Below, in pieces: positions 19,237 to 29,482 of a stretch of 64,000 bases of DNA (positions within the stretch are counted from its first letter, which is position 1; each line of letters opens with the position of its first letter). Position numbers and translations under genes: made by a program. The notes below the pieces were generated by a model. It saw only the letters and a program-made list of their open reading frames with translations, had not been told where the DNA came from and did no database searches. The stretch covers positions 124,001 through 188,000 of the forward strand of contig NZ_JAKWFK010000010.1 in NCBI RefSeq assembly GCF_029522115.1, in the 5' to 3' direction. Origin of the DNA: Trinickia sp. Y13. GTDB lineage: Bacteria > Pseudomonadota > Gammaproteobacteria > Burkholderiales > Burkholderiaceae.

Positions 19237-19657
19237 CGGAAAGTCCGTCCAAGTACTGTTGGAGAATGATGCAAGCCGCCTCGGCATCGCGCATCTGCGC
19301 CGACGCGCCTTTCTCGCGCATATCGAGATCGGCGACGACCGAGCTGTAGCGCTCGTCCACCCAATCGACCGGCAGATTGAAACGCCCGTTCAACTGATTG
19401 CCGAACCGCTTCGCCAACTGCGTCATTTCGTGAGGCGTGCCATCGGGATGGCACGGCAAACCGACGACGAGCGCTTCGGGTTTCCATTCGCCGATGAGCT
19501 TGCCCACCGCTTCGAAGCGAAATTCGCGGCTGCGGTTCGGCACGACGACGAGTGCGCGCGCTTGCCGCGTCAGCAGATTGCCGATCGCTACCCCGATGCG
19601 CTTTTCGCCGTAGTCGAACGCAAGCAGCGTCGCCTCACGCCCGACCGGTTTCATCAT
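19223..19657 (-). CDS. ruvX: Holliday-junction resolvase-like protein RuvX/YqgF
   Basis: 144 residues with an RNase H-like fold: [17 protein letters not shown] at the start supplies the first catalytic Asp, and DWVDERYSS holds a further conserved Asp/Glu pair. Family members process 16S rRNA 5' ends. ATGs at 19657 and 19654 both fit; the first overlaps the yqgE stop (ATGA). Confidence 0.92.
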   Translation of the reverse strand: MMKPVGREATLLAFDYGEKRIGVAIGNLLTRQARALVVVPNRSREFRFEAVGKLIGEWKPEALVVGLPCHPDGTPHEMTQLAKRFGNQLNGRFNLPVDWVDERYSSVVADLDMREKGASAQMRDAEAACIILQQYLDGLSDELH

Positions 19658-20232
19658 GCGTGACCCGCGTCGCCCGACAACATGGACGGCGTGACGCCCA
19701 GCAGCGCGAGCGCCGCTTCGAAGCGCCCTTCGGCCGGCACGTCGAACACGATGCTCGGATCGGCCTCCACCGTCAGCCAGCCGTTGTGCGAGATTTCCTC
19801 TTCGAGCTGGCCCGCTCCCCAGCCCGCGTGGCCGAGCGTCAGCAAAAAGCGCTGCGGGCCTTTGCCGCTGGCCACGGCTTCGAGCACGTCTTTAGAGGTG
19901 GTCATCTCCAAGCCGCCCGTCACCGCCATGGACGAGGTATAGGCGCTGCCCTCCACCGGCTCGTGCAGCACGAAGCCGCGCTCCGTTTGCACGGGGCCGC
20001 CGAAGTAGACGGGGACATGAAGCAAAGGCTCGATTTCGAGTTTCAAATCGATGCGGCTGAAAAGCGATTCCAGATCGATGTCCGTCGGCCGGTTGATCAC
20101 CAGGCCGAGCGCACCCCGCTCACTGTGATCGCAAAGGTAGACCACAGTCCCTGAAAAAGTGGGATCGGCCATATTGGGCATGGCGATCAGGAACTGGTTG
20201 GTCAGGTTGATGCGATCGTTACTCTTAGGCAT
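19654..20232 (-). CDS. yqgE: YqgE/AlgH family protein
   Basis: 192 residues of the conserved DUF179 family: [20 protein letters not shown] near the start and [17 protein letters not shown] shortly after. Biochemical function is unsettled (AlgH was linked to alginate regulation in Pseudomonas). First gene of the yqgE-ruvX-pyrR-pyrB-pyrC' cluster. The start at 20232 gives the normal N-terminus; the frame is open to 20310. Confidence 0.93.
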   Translation of the reverse strand: MPKSNDRINLTNQFLIAMPNMADPTFSGTVVYLCDHSERGALGLVINRPTDIDLESLFSRIDLKLEIEPLLHVPVYFGGPVQTERGFVLHEPVEGSAYTSSMAVTGGLEMTTSKDVLEAVASGKGPQRFLLTLGHAGWGAGQLEEEISHNGWLTVEADPSIVFDVPAEGRFEAALALLGVTPSMLSGDAGHA

Positions 20233-20542
20233 GGTTCGAATTTTAGCAAAGACGGTGCAGGTTGGCCGCCACGAGTGCGTTGCGGCGCGCACGCGACGGG
20301 CCGCGGCCAAGGCCGGCGCATCGTTCGCGCCAGCCCCGGCAGGCAGTAAGTACGCTTATCGCACTCTATCACGCATGCATGCGGCGACTGCGCGCTTTGG
20401 CCGTTCGGACAAGGGGCCCGCACGGCCCGGCGCGAACGGCCCGGCCGCGTTTCACATAGAAACAAAGATAGTCAGGGATTACGCTCAGCGGCTAGTCTTT
20501 TGCACAGCTGGATGCGGGGCAAGGCACGAGCTCGGGTAGCCT
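20233..20542. other. intergenic region upstream of yqgE
   Basis: 310 bp between two minus-strand genes. It should contain the promoter of the pyrimidine cluster, but I cannot assign hexamers, and I see no RNA gene or repeat. Confidence 0.5.
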
Positions 20543-21916
20543 TTAAGGAACCGCAGGGATTTGCGCCCCGCCGCTGCCGGGCGCGGCGCGTTCGATCGCC
20601 TGCGTCAGCAGCGCCAGCGGCACCGCGGAATCGGGCGGTGCAACCCCGGCCGCGACACGCAGCAACATGGCTCGCAGCGCTTCGGCCGCCTGTTCCACCG
20701 GACGCCGCGCGGGCGCCGACTGCGGCGAATCGATGCGCGCCGCATAGGCCTGACGACGCCATGCGAGTCCTAGCGCCTCGGCCAGCAATGCGACATGGCC
20801 CAGGCCCAACGCTTGCGCCGAGGCGCCCAACCGATAAGCCGCCAACGCCGTGTGTTCGGCCGCGGCGATATCCGGTGTGGGGCCCGCAAAAACGGCGTCC
20901 ATGCCGACCGCCAGCGCCGCCATCGATGCATCGGCCGTTTGCAGGAAATCTTCATACGCGAAAACGGGGACCGACAGAACGCCCAAGTCGCGCGCGATCT
21001 CGCCTGCAGCTACCGCTTCCGCCAGCGTGGCGCCCTGCTCCCATGCCGCTTCCGACGACTGGGTCGCCGCGACGTGCCAATCCACCGTCAAACCGTAATC
21101 GTTCAAGAGCGCGACGGCATCGGCATCCTCCGCCGCCGCCCCATACAGCGCGTAATCGCGCCACAGCAGCGCGAGCGTGGCCCGCACGAACGAGCGCGAG
21201 GCCAATTGCAATCCATGCTCTTGTTCCGACAACAGCAAATTGCAGCGCGCATAGAACCGCTTGGCGTCCGGCTCGCCCGCACGCGCGCGCCCGCTGACGC
21301 GCAATGTGTGCGCGCATGCGCCGGCCAAGCGCCAGGCGTCGTAGGTATCGTCCCCGGCAAGCGTGGCGAGGCACCCGTCCAATTCGTCCAGCGCGGCGGG
21401 CGCCTCGTCGGACCCTTTGAGCACGGGCAGCAACGCCTGCTCGTAACGAGCGCGCAATGGCCCGAGCGCCGCGGGCGCCATGGCTCGCATGGTGGCCGGC
21501 GCAATCGGCCGCGCCGCAAGGGCAAGATCTTCGAAAACGGCCGTATAGCCTTGGGTATGTTTGGCGACGTGCGCGTGCAACTCGCGATAATGCGCGAAGA
21601 GCGTAGGCGAGCAGGCCAACTCACGCAAATTGCGACGCCCGAGCGCCGCGTGGAAATCGGCAAGCGCCGCATTGAACTGCGGCAGAAAATCGCCGCTCGC
21701 GAACGGAGAAGCGAGCACCAGCGCGTCGGTGTAACGTTGCGCGGCAAGCCAGCCGGCTTGGCGCAACACTTGCCCCGCGCGCAATAGCGGCCCGACGACG
21801 GCGATTTGCGCTTCGCTCGCGCGGCGGGCCTCGGCCAGCGCGGCTTCGGCCTCGGGCACCGCGGCGCCGCGCGGGTTGGGCAATGCTTCCAGAGTCGGCA
21901 AATCTGCGGATGTCAT
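20543..21916 (-). CDS. alpha-helical hypothetical protein (possible FimL/ChpA-type)
   Basis: 457 residues, Ala- and Leu-rich, almost entirely predicted helix with no signal peptide or membrane span. Codon use is strongly GC3-biased over the whole frame, so it is a real gene. The repeated five-to-six-helix rhythm resembles the Hpt-like N-terminal region of ChpA/FimL proteins of twitching-motility signalling, but I see no phosphorylatable His motif and give this only as a lead. It lies 58 bp downstream of the rubredoxin gene and may be co-transcribed with it. Confidence 0.65.
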   Translation of the reverse strand: MTSADLPTLEALPNPRGAAVPEAEAALAEARRASEAQIAVVGPLLRAGQVLRQAGWLAAQRYTDALVLASPFASGDFLPQFNAALADFHAALGRRNLRELACSPTLFAHYRELHAHVAKHTQGYTAVFEDLALAARPIAPATMRAMAPAALGPLRARYEQALLPVLKGSDEAPAALDELDGCLATLAGDDTYDAWRLAGACAHTLRVSGRARAGEPDAKRFYARCNLLLSEQEHGLQLASRSFVRATLALLWRDYALYGAAAEDADAVALLNDYGLTVDWHVAATQSSEAAWEQGATLAEAVAAGEIARDLGVLSVPVFAYEDFLQTADASMAALAVGMDAVFAGPTPDIAAAEHTALAAYRLGASAQALGLGHVALLAEALGLAWRRQAYAARIDSPQSAPARRPVEQAAEALRAMLLRVAAGVAPPDSAVPLALLTQAIERAAPGSGGAQIPAVP

Positions 21917-21974
21917 AGCGTCGTGGACATGGGGAGCGGCCCGGCCGCGTTCGGCCCCAGCCGCCCGGCGCCGA

Positions 21975-22145
21975 TCAGATCTGAACCATTTCGAAGTCTT
22001 CCTTGCGCGCGCCGCATTCCGGACAGGTCCAATTGATCGGAACGTCTTCCCAGCGCGTACCCGGGGCGATGCCTTCTTCAGGCAAACCAGCCTCTTCGTC
22101 GTAGATCCAGCCGCAAATCAGGCACATCCAGCTTCTGTATTCCAT
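21975..22145 (-). CDS. rubredoxin
   Basis: 56 residues, a complete rubredoxin. Two iron-binding knuckles, MCLICGWIYDEE and TCPECGARKEDFE, give the four cysteine ligands, with aromatic residues between them. One-electron carrier in the cytoplasm, for example for alkane hydroxylases or oxidative-stress enzymes. The upstream open frame (to 22517) is antisense to thiD and not coding. It is divergent from thiD with about 247 bp between starts. Confidence 0.95.
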   Translation of the reverse strand: MEYRSWMCLICGWIYDEEAGLPEEGIAPGTRWEDVPINWTCPECGARKEDFEMVQI

Positions 22146-22392
22146 TCTTGTATCGCGTCGAAAGATCCGTGGATCAAAGAGCCATGATGGTACCGTTTTT
22201 GGGGCGCGCCTGGCTAGGAATACACATGCGTGCGCTCGGCTGCCTGCGCGGCGCTCGGTCTGCGCCCGCGCGCTGTGTGTGCGCGACATCCTTGTCAGTG
22301 CCATCGGAGCGAATAAAGCCGCATAATGGGGCGTCCGCGCAGGCGCGCCGGCCGGCCCGCCGCCCGCGAATTCCATCACATTGCTCCATTCC

Positions 22393-23250
22393 ATGCACAG
22401 TGCCGCTCCCCCCATCGTTTTGACATTCGGCTTGTCCGACCCCACGGGTGGCTTCGGCCTGCAGGCCGACCTGCTCACGCTCGCGAGCATGGGTTGCCAC
22501 GGGGTATCGGTTCTCACCGGCTATACCGTGCGCGATTCGGCCACCTGCGATGAAGTGACGGGCCTGGACCCCGACGTCGTCGCCACGCAAGCGCGCATGC
22601 TGCTCGAAGATATGCCCGTCGCCGCCTTCAAAGTGGGCGCCGCCACGCGCGCAGAAGTGGTTAGCGCCATTGCCGAAGTGGTGTCCGACTACGACGGCAT
22701 CCCGCTGATCCTCGCGCCCGATTTCACCGTCGACGACGAGCACGTGCTGGCCGCCGACGAGTTGCGCGAATCGATCGCCGATCTGCTCGCCCCGCAAACG
22801 ACGGTCCTGATCGCCGATCAAGCGACGTTGATCACGCTCGCCCAGCCCGACGGGGAAGCCGAAGCGCCCAGCTTGGATGCGGCGATCGCCCATCTGCTCT
22901 CGCAAGGCACCGAGTATGTGCTGGCGACGCAAACGGGCGCGCATCGCTTGGTCTATACGCTCTTTAGCGAAGAAGGGCAGGTTCGCCAAGACATGTGGGA
23001 CCAGCCGCAATATCGCGTCATGGGCATCACCGACACGCTCGGCGCGGCCGTCGCGGCGCTGCTCGCCAACGGGCAAGAGCCTGCGGAGGCCGTGCGCGAA
23101 GCGCAGGAATACCTCTATCAAGCGACACGTCAGGCGTTCCGCCCCGGAATGGGCGCCTATATGCCTGATCGCTTCTTCTGGGCTCGCGACGACGAAGGCA
23201 CGCCGACGATCGGCGAGCAAACGCCTCGCCAAAAATCGACGCGGGCTTAG
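22393..23250 (+). CDS. thiD: hydroxymethylpyrimidine / phosphomethylpyrimidine kinase
   Basis: 285 residues of the PfkB-related ThiD/PdxK family. FGLSDPTGGFGLQADLLTL is the substrate and anion-binding N-terminus, GVSVLTGYTVRDS follows, and the C-terminal ITDTLGAAVAALLANG has the place of the usual GTGC loop but with TLGA, a departure worth noting. It would phosphorylate HMP(-P) in thiamine synthesis. An in-frame TTG at 22381 exists; the ATG at 22393 is preferred. It ends 25 bp before a bidirectional terminator. Confidence 0.82.
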   Translation: MHSAAPPIVLTFGLSDPTGGFGLQADLLTLASMGCHGVSVLTGYTVRDSATCDEVTGLDPDVVATQARMLLEDMPVAAFKVGAATRAEVVSAIAEVVSDYDGIPLILAPDFTVDDEHVLAADELRESIADLLAPQTTVLIADQATLITLAQPDGEAEAPSLDAAIAHLLSQGTEYVLATQTGAHRLVYTLFSEEGQVRQDMWDQPQYRVMGITDTLGAAVAALLANGQEPAEAVREAQEYLYQATRQAFRPGMGAYMPDRFFWARDDEGTPTIGEQTPRQKSTRA

Positions 23251-23275
23251 CGCCCCGCACGTATCGCACAGACGT

Positions 23276-23313
23276 AAAAAAACCCGCAGCGCCGAAAAGC
23301 AATGCGGGTTTTT
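23276..23313. terminator. bidirectional intrinsic terminator, thiD / groEL
   Basis: An A-tract followed by ACCCGCA, a 14-nt loop, then TGCGGGT and a T-tract. It forms a stem flanked by A-run and T-run on both strands, so it can end both the plus-strand thiD transcript (stop 23250) and the minus-strand groESL transcript (stop 23383). Confidence 0.88.
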
Positions 23314-23382
23314 CGTCAACGGGACGCGCCTTGCGGCGCGCCCCCATGTCGTTTCGGCAAATGGCCTATCGGCCCGCCGAAA

Positions 23383-25026
<1,644 letters not shown>

Positions 25027-25069
25027 CTAACTCCTTGAAATCTTTGTGGAATATCGACCAGGACAGAAA

Positions 25070-25360
25070 TTACTTCTGCACGACGGCCATGATGTCTTCT
25101 TCGCGCATCACCAGCAGCTCGTTACCGTCGACTTTGACGGTTTGGCCGGCGTACTTGCCGAACAGGACGCGATCGCCGACTTTGACGTCGAGTGCGATTT
25201 GGTCGCCCTTGTCGTTGCGCTTGCCCGGCCCGATCGCGAGCACTTCGCCTTGATCCGGCTTCTCGGCCGCGGCGTCAGGGATCACGATGCCCGAGGCGGT
25301 CTTGGTTTCCTGATCCAAACGCTTGACGATGACGCGATCGTGCAAAGGACGAAGGTTCAT
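25070..25360 (-). CDS. groES: co-chaperonin GroES (10 kDa)
   Basis: 96 residues, full length. [15 protein letters not shown] starts the protein; the mobile loop ([12 protein letters not shown]) and the C-terminal [10 protein letters not shown] strand are intact. First gene of groES-groEL; its leader holds a perfect HrcA operator. Confidence 0.99.
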   Translation of the reverse strand: MNLRPLHDRVIVKRLDQETKTASGIVIPDAAAEKPDQGEVLAIGPGKRNDKGDQIALDVKVGDRVLFGKYAGQTVKVDGNELLVMREEDIMAVVQK

Positions 25361-25438
25361 ACATACTCCTCTCTGGTTTGAGACTGAAGAACGCTGAAGT
25401 TAAGTGAAGGCCGCGGAGCGCGACCCGGATGAAACTTG

Positions 25439-25465
25439 TTAGCACTCATGTGCAGCGAGTGCTAA
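25439..25465 (-). promoter_or_regulatory. CIRCE element (HrcA operator)
   Basis: TTAGCACTC, a 9-nt spacer and GAGTGCTAA, a perfect match to the CIRCE consensus. It lies about 80 nt upstream of groES. Its promoter-proximal arm shares a base with the -10 box, so bound HrcA would directly block RNA polymerase. Confidence 0.97.
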
Positions 25466-25493
25466 TTATATGGACCGACCTGGGCAATTTCAA
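25465..25493 (-). promoter_or_regulatory. groES: groESL promoter
   Basis: On the minus strand TTGAAA (25488-25493), exactly 17 nt, then TATAAT (25465-25470). The same stretch also reads CTTGAAA, 14 nt, CCATATAA, which resembles a sigma-32 promoter, so two sigma factors may use it. Confidence 0.85.
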
Positions 25494-25621
25494 GAAGGGG
25501 GAGGAAGAGAAATTGGGGGGCGGCAAGTGTCGGCCATGCAAAGCGGCAGATGGTAGGAAGAAATTGCCCCGCGACAAGCCGCACGACTTTGCACTTCCTC
25601 CTTGACGCCGTGTGATGCTAT

Positions 25622-25647
25622 CCTTGCATCGCGTTTGCAATGCAAGG
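25622..25647 (+). promoter_or_regulatory. palindromic operator of the toxin-antitoxin pair
   Basis: CCTTGCAT, 10 nt, ATGCAAGG: a perfect 8-bp inverted repeat just upstream of the antitoxin gene and overlapping its AAGGAG ribosome site. A ribbon-helix-helix antitoxin dimer is the expected ligand, giving autorepression. Confidence 0.7.
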
Positions 25648-25660
25648 AGCAATTACGCAT

Positions 25661-25927
25661 ATGAAAACCGCTACGATGCCGCCGCTGCGCGTCGACCCCG
25701 AATTGCGACAGGCCGCGGAAGGCGTGTTACGCAAGGACGAATCGCTGTCGGCGTTCATGGAAGCCGCGCTGCGCGAAAGCATCGCGCGCCGTCGGACGCA
25801 GCGCGAATTTGTTGCTCGAGGGCTCGACGCGCGCGATCAGGCGCGCCGCGACAATGAGTATTTCGATGCAGACACCGTGCATGCCGAACTCGAGGGCATG
25901 CTGCATGCCGCGCAAATGAAACGATGA
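25661..25927 (+). CDS. ParD/CopG-type antitoxin candidate
   Basis: 88 residues. The N-terminal part (PPLRVDPELRQAAEGVL then ESLSAFMEAALRESI) has the strand-helix-helix spacing of ribbon-helix-helix DNA-binding antitoxins; the C-terminal half is charged and would wrap the toxin. The start at 25661 has AAGGAG 11 nt upstream; the frame begins at 25640. The stop overlaps the toxin start (ATGA at 25924-25927). Confidence 0.85.
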   Translation: MKTATMPPLRVDPELRQAAEGVLRKDESLSAFMEAALRESIARRRTQREFVARGLDARDQARRDNEYFDADTVHAELEGMLHAAQMKR

Positions 25928-26253
25928 GCTTTCGCGTTCGCTACACCCGCGGGGCTCGGGACGATCTCAAAAGACTCTACGCTTTCTTGCTCGAACGGGA
26001 TGTCGAAGTGGCGCAGCGCGCGCTCGAGTCGATCCGCAAGGCTGCGGATATGCTGCGCTCCTTCCCATTTACGTGCCGCAAAGTGGACGATGCCGATCCC
26101 TTCTTACGTGAATTGGTTATTTCCTTCGGCGAGTCAGGGTATGTAGCGCTGTTCGAAATCGAAGGTGCGGGTAACGCCGCGCATGCTGGCGTTGAAAATC
26201 GCTACATCACAATCCTTGCCGTTCGCCATCAGCGCGAAGACGATTACCACTAA
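25924..26253 (+). CDS. ParE/RelE-superfamily toxin
   Basis: 109 residues. The ParE fold is recognisable: FRVRYTRGARDDLKRLYAFL at the N-terminus, the helical hairpin with RALESIRKAADMLRSFP, then RELVISFGESGYVALFEI and a terminal ITILAVRHQREDDY. ParE members poison DNA gyrase and RelE members cleave mRNA; sequence alone favours ParE. It is translationally coupled to the antitoxin. Confidence 0.88.
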   Translation: MSFRVRYTRGARDDLKRLYAFLLERDVEVAQRALESIRKAADMLRSFPFTCRKVDDADPFLRELVISFGESGYVALFEIEGAGNAAHAGVENRYITILAVRHQREDDYH

Positions 26254-26299
26254 AAAGGCCGAAGCCGCGCACCCGCCTTCTATCCATCGTCACCGTCCT

Positions 26300-26578
26300 T
26301 CACTCCGGCCGCATCACATCGAGCCCGCCCAGCGCCACCACACCGCTCACGACGATCAGCGCCACGCTATGGCGGCCGAAGTAAAGCACTGCCGCGGCAA
26401 GCCAGCTCGCAGCGAAAAAAGCGCCGATACGCAATGCCGCCATCCGTCCGCCATCTGGCGCAGCCGGCCCGCCCCTGCGCCCCTCGTTCCTAGCCGCCGG
26501 CTGCACCGCCCATCCCGCCCGCGCCACCGATGCGCCGTTGCCGTTCCTCGCCCTTCCCTCCGAATGAATATCAGCCAT
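26300..26578 (-). CDS. small membrane protein downstream of marR
   Basis: 92 residues: a charged N-terminal half, then one or two hydrophobic spans from about residue 50 to 88. AAGGAG lies 7 nt before the ATG, which supports it as a real gene. It is 62 bp after the marR gene, and a near-copy of the marR operator stands 13 bp upstream of its start, so it is probably under the same regulator. No family recognised. Confidence 0.6.
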   Translation of the reverse strand: MADIHSEGRARNGNGASVARAGWAVQPAARNEGRRGGPAAPDGGRMAALRIGAFFAASWLAAAVLYFGRHSVALIVVSGVVALGGLDVMRPE

Positions 26579-26591
26579 CCTGCCGCTCCTT

Positions 26592-26618
26592 TCGTCAGAT
26601 AATTAGCTATGCAACTAT
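26592..26618. promoter_or_regulatory. candidate MarR operator, copy A
   Basis: A 27-bp sequence matching the one at 27071-27097 at 24 positions, with an identical 16-bp core (TTAGCTATGCAACTAT). It lies between marR and the small membrane protein gene. Confidence 0.65.
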
Positions 26619-26640
26619 TTGTTTCAAAAAAAATCCTTCG

Positions 26641-27066
26641 TCATTCCAAGGCCGAGCGCACCACCCGGATCTTTTGGACTGTCTCAGCAAACGTCGAGCC
26701 GCCCATTCGATCCTTCAGCCGCGCCGTGACTGCGCCGCTCGCCTCGTTCAGCGGCCGCTTGATCGCTTGCGCCTGCGCCGTCGGGAAAATCGCCACTTCG
26801 CGGCCATCGCCTTCCACGCGCCGCCGCTCGATATAACCGCGCTCCTCCAAGCCGTCCAGCGCTCGCGTTGCCGTAGGGCGCGCGATCGACAACGCCTCCG
26901 ACAACTCGCGCTGCAACATGCCAGGACGATCGAGGATGGCCCGCAACATAAACCCCTGCGGCGGCGTCACGCCGAACGGCTCGAACGCCTCCGCCCACTC
27001 GCGCTCGAGACGCCGCGCCAGCGCCGATGTATTGAAGTAAAGGCATTGATCGAACATGAGCCGCAT
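26641..27066 (-). CDS. MarR family transcriptional regulator
   Basis: 141 residues. The winged-helix core is clear: [19 protein letters not shown], recognition helix [19 protein letters not shown] and wing [16 protein letters not shown]. One Cys near residue 8 (FDQCLYF) could sense oxidants or electrophiles, as in OhrR-like proteins, but that is inference. Starts at 27066 or 27057 are possible; the latter would give the same operator-to-start spacing as the small membrane protein gene. Divergent to a flavin-dependent oxidoreductase. Confidence 0.9.
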   Translation of the reverse strand: MRLMFDQCLYFNTSALARRLEREWAEAFEPFGVTPPQGFMLRAILDRPGMLQRELSEALSIARPTATRALDGLEERGYIERRRVEGDGREVAIFPTAQAQAIKRPLNEASGAVTARLKDRMGGSTFAETVQKIRVVRSALE

Positions 27067-27070
27067 TCTA

Positions 27071-27097
27071 TCGTCATATCGTTAGCTATGCAACTAT
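27071..27097. promoter_or_regulatory. candidate MarR operator, copy B
   Basis: Second copy of the 27-bp element, immediately upstream of marR and facing the divergent oxidoreductase gene. The core is bracketed by GTTAG and CTAAC, giving an inverted repeat as expected for a MarR dimer. Confidence 0.7.
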
Positions 27098-27321
27098 CTA
27101 ACCAAATGCGCGACGATATGACCGAAGACGAAGCATCGAGCACGGTAGTACACCCGTCGCGCGCAGGGCCTTTTCTGCACCGCCAGCGGCGATCTCGCCC
27201 GTTTGGCACAATGCCTTCTCCAATTTATCGACCGCCCGTCGCGGTTCGGTGCGACGGTCCTGCTCGTTGCTCGACCGCCTCTTCGCCGCAACTCGACTCG
27301 ACAATTCGACAACTCGACACG

Positions 27322-28326
27322 ATGATCCCTTTCTCGGTACTCGATTTGTGCCCCGTGCCGCTCGGTCAGACGCCGGCCGACGCCTTCGCTCACTCGCTCG
27401 ATCTCGCGCAGCACGTCGAACGCTGGGGGTACAAACGCTTCTGGCTGGCGGAGCACCACAACATGCCCGGCATCGCGAGCGCGGCGACCGCGGTCGTGAT
27501 CGGCCATATCGCGGGCGGCACCAAAACGATTCGCGTCGGCTCGGGCGGCGTCATGTTGCCCAACCACGCTCCGCTCGTCATTGCCGAGCAGTTCGGCACG
27601 CTCGCTTCGCTCTATCCCGATCGCATCGATCTGGGCCTGGGCCGCGCGCCCGGCACCGATCAAACCACGATGCGCGCCCTACGGCGCGATCAGTTTGGCG
27701 ACAGCGGGGATCGGTTCCCCGAAGACGTCGCCGAGCTGCAGCGCTACTTCGCCGAACCGGTGCCCGGCCAGCGCGTGCGCGCCGTGCCCGGCGCAGGGCT
27801 TAACGTGCCGATCTGGCTGCTCGGCTCGTCGTTGTTTTCCGCGCAACTGGCCGCGAGCCTCGGCCTGCCGTTCGCGTTCGCGTCGCACTTCGCGCCCGAT
27901 CTCCTGCTCAGGGCGCTCGAGGTCTATCGCGCGCAATTTCGGCCTTCCGCCGCCCTAGCCAAGCCCTACGCGATGGTGGGCGTCAATTTGTTCGCGGCCG
28001 ATACGGACGCCGAGGGCCAGCGGCTCTTCACGTCGCTGCAACAGCAATTCCTCCTGCGTCGGCGCGGCACGCCCGGACAATTGCGGCCGCCGGTGGATCG
28101 TCTCGATGCCGCCGACTTCGAGTTGGCGGACGTGCAACATTCGCTCGCCTGCTCCGCGGTGGGCGGCCCCGACACCGTGCGCGCCGCGCTCGAATCGATC
28201 ATCGCGCAAACGCAAGCCGACGAGCTCATCCTCACGGCTCAGATCTACGATCACGCAGCGCGGCTGCGCTCGTTCGAGATCGGCGCGCAATTGCGCGAAG
28301 CGATGCGGGCCTCGCGCGAGCCGTGA
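27322..28326 (+). CDS. LLM-class flavin-dependent oxidoreductase
   Basis: 334 residues of the luciferase-like monooxygenase superfamily. It starts [18 protein letters not shown] and has [34 protein letters not shown] and [13 protein letters not shown], the flavin and substrate pocket motifs of the YhbW-type group. Substrate unknown. The frame runs upstream to 26530, but that part is antisense to marR. It is divergent from marR and may be its target. Confidence 0.92.
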   Translation: MIPFSVLDLCPVPLGQTPADAFAHSLDLAQHVERWGYKRFWLAEHHNMPGIASAATAVVIGHIAGGTKTIRVGSGGVMLPNHAPLVIAEQFGTLASLYPDRIDLGLGRAPGTDQTTMRALRRDQFGDSGDRFPEDVAELQRYFAEPVPGQRVRAVPGAGLNVPIWLLGSSLFSAQLAASLGLPFAFASHFAPDLLLRALEVYRAQFRPSAALAKPYAMVGVNLFAADTDAEGQRLFTSLQQQFLLRRRGTPGQLRPPVDRLDAADFELADVQHSLACSAVGGPDTVRAALESIIAQTQADELILTAQIYDHAARLRSFEIGAQLREAMRASREP

Positions 28327-28361
28327 AGGATCGAGCCGCCGCGCTCGTCGGTTAGTGGCCG

Positions 28362-29252
28362 TCAGGCCTTTGCGCACTCGCGCTTCAGCGGGACCGGGCG
28401 CACCCAGCGCCAAAACCCTACGGTCAGCAGCCCGAGCGCCGCTGCCGCCAAGGAAAGCTGCCCCATGCTGGCGAGCGCGGTAAGCGCCGAGCCCGGCGCA
28501 AAGAACGGATAAAGCAACGACGCCAGCAACTGCTTCTTGAGCGCAAGAATCAACACGACGAACGACACGGTGCGAAGCAGCGGGCGCTCGGGCAGATATC
28601 GCCAAACGAGCGCGATGCAAGCGAAGCTGGCCAGCGCCGGCTCGACCGAGGTCAAATACGCCGGAATCATGACGTCCATTCCGTAGGGCAGCTTGCACCA
28701 CCCAACGCTGGGCAGCAGTGCGGACAATTGCACGTAAGCCGCCTGCTCCATCAGCGACAAACCCGGCGAAACCACCGCAACCAATAACAACGCCACTCCC
28801 GCGCCGGCCGCGAGCCGCACCCCGTTTTGCCGAAATTGGCAGACCCCAGCCGTCAAGGCGGCCGCGACGGCGAAATAGACGATCGGGCTCACGCTCGATA
28901 ACGGACCGAAGAGCCATCTGAGCGGGGTGGTCGTCGAACAATAGCCGGTCATGAACGCGTTTCTGACGGTCGCGTTCAGGCACGCGAGCAGCGCGAACAA
29001 GACGAAGATGCGCAGGGCCGGCGACCGTCCCGCGTATTGCGCGCGCAGGCAGCGATCGAGCCACATCGCCGCATACACCATCACCGTCGCATTGAGCACT
29101 TCGGGCAACGGCGAATGAAAGTCCGGATTCGACACCTTCAGCCATTGCACCATCACCACGTGGATGGTGAGCGCAAGCCCACCCGTGAGACAGGCGCCTA
29201 TCGTCAGGCGCGGCCATCGCACCCCTGCAAATATCGTCGTTGCTTCGTTCAT
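28362..29252 (-). CDS. polytopic membrane protein of unknown family
   Basis: 296 residues with seven or eight hydrophobic spans spread over the whole length and a short basic C-terminal tail. I do not recognise a transporter or enzyme motif. Two Cys in the loop NATVRNAFMTGYCSTTTP and a Cys in SVGWCKLPYGMD are the only striking polar features. It converges on the oxidoreductase gene with 35 bp between them. Function unknown. Confidence 0.7.
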   Translation of the reverse strand: MNEATTIFAGVRWPRLTIGACLTGGLALTIHVVMVQWLKVSNPDFHSPLPEVLNATVMVYAAMWLDRCLRAQYAGRSPALRIFVLFALLACLNATVRNAFMTGYCSTTTPLRWLFGPLSSVSPIVYFAVAAALTAGVCQFRQNGVRLAAGAGVALLLVAVVSPGLSLMEQAAYVQLSALLPSVGWCKLPYGMDVMIPAYLTSVEPALASFACIALVWRYLPERPLLRTVSFVVLILALKKQLLASLLYPFFAPGSALTALASMGQLSLAAAALGLLTVGFWRWVRPVPLKRECAKA

Positions 29253-29482
29253 ATCGGTGCACTTCCCGTCAGCAAAACTTGGACGGGCGAATATCCGACG
29301 AAAGGCGTAGGCCGCGATAGGCGAATCGTCTGCTTGTGCCGGGGGCGGCAGCCAATCGCCGCCGCACGGGAATATCCACGAAAGCGCTCCGGTAATGCAC
29401 CTCGAGGACCGCGCCCAGACGCACGGCGGCGGCCTTAGCCGTGCGCAGCACGGCGCAACCGTTCATTCCCAAGGAGAGCGAG

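Noticed and set aside
25595..25624. Sigma-70 promoter for the toxin-antitoxin pair (TTGACG with TATCCT)
   Set aside because: The spacing is only 11 nt, too short for a functional pair.
26530..27321. 264-codon N-terminal extension of the flavin oxidoreductase
   Set aside because: It runs antisense to marR and the small membrane protein; the family starts at the ATG at 27322.
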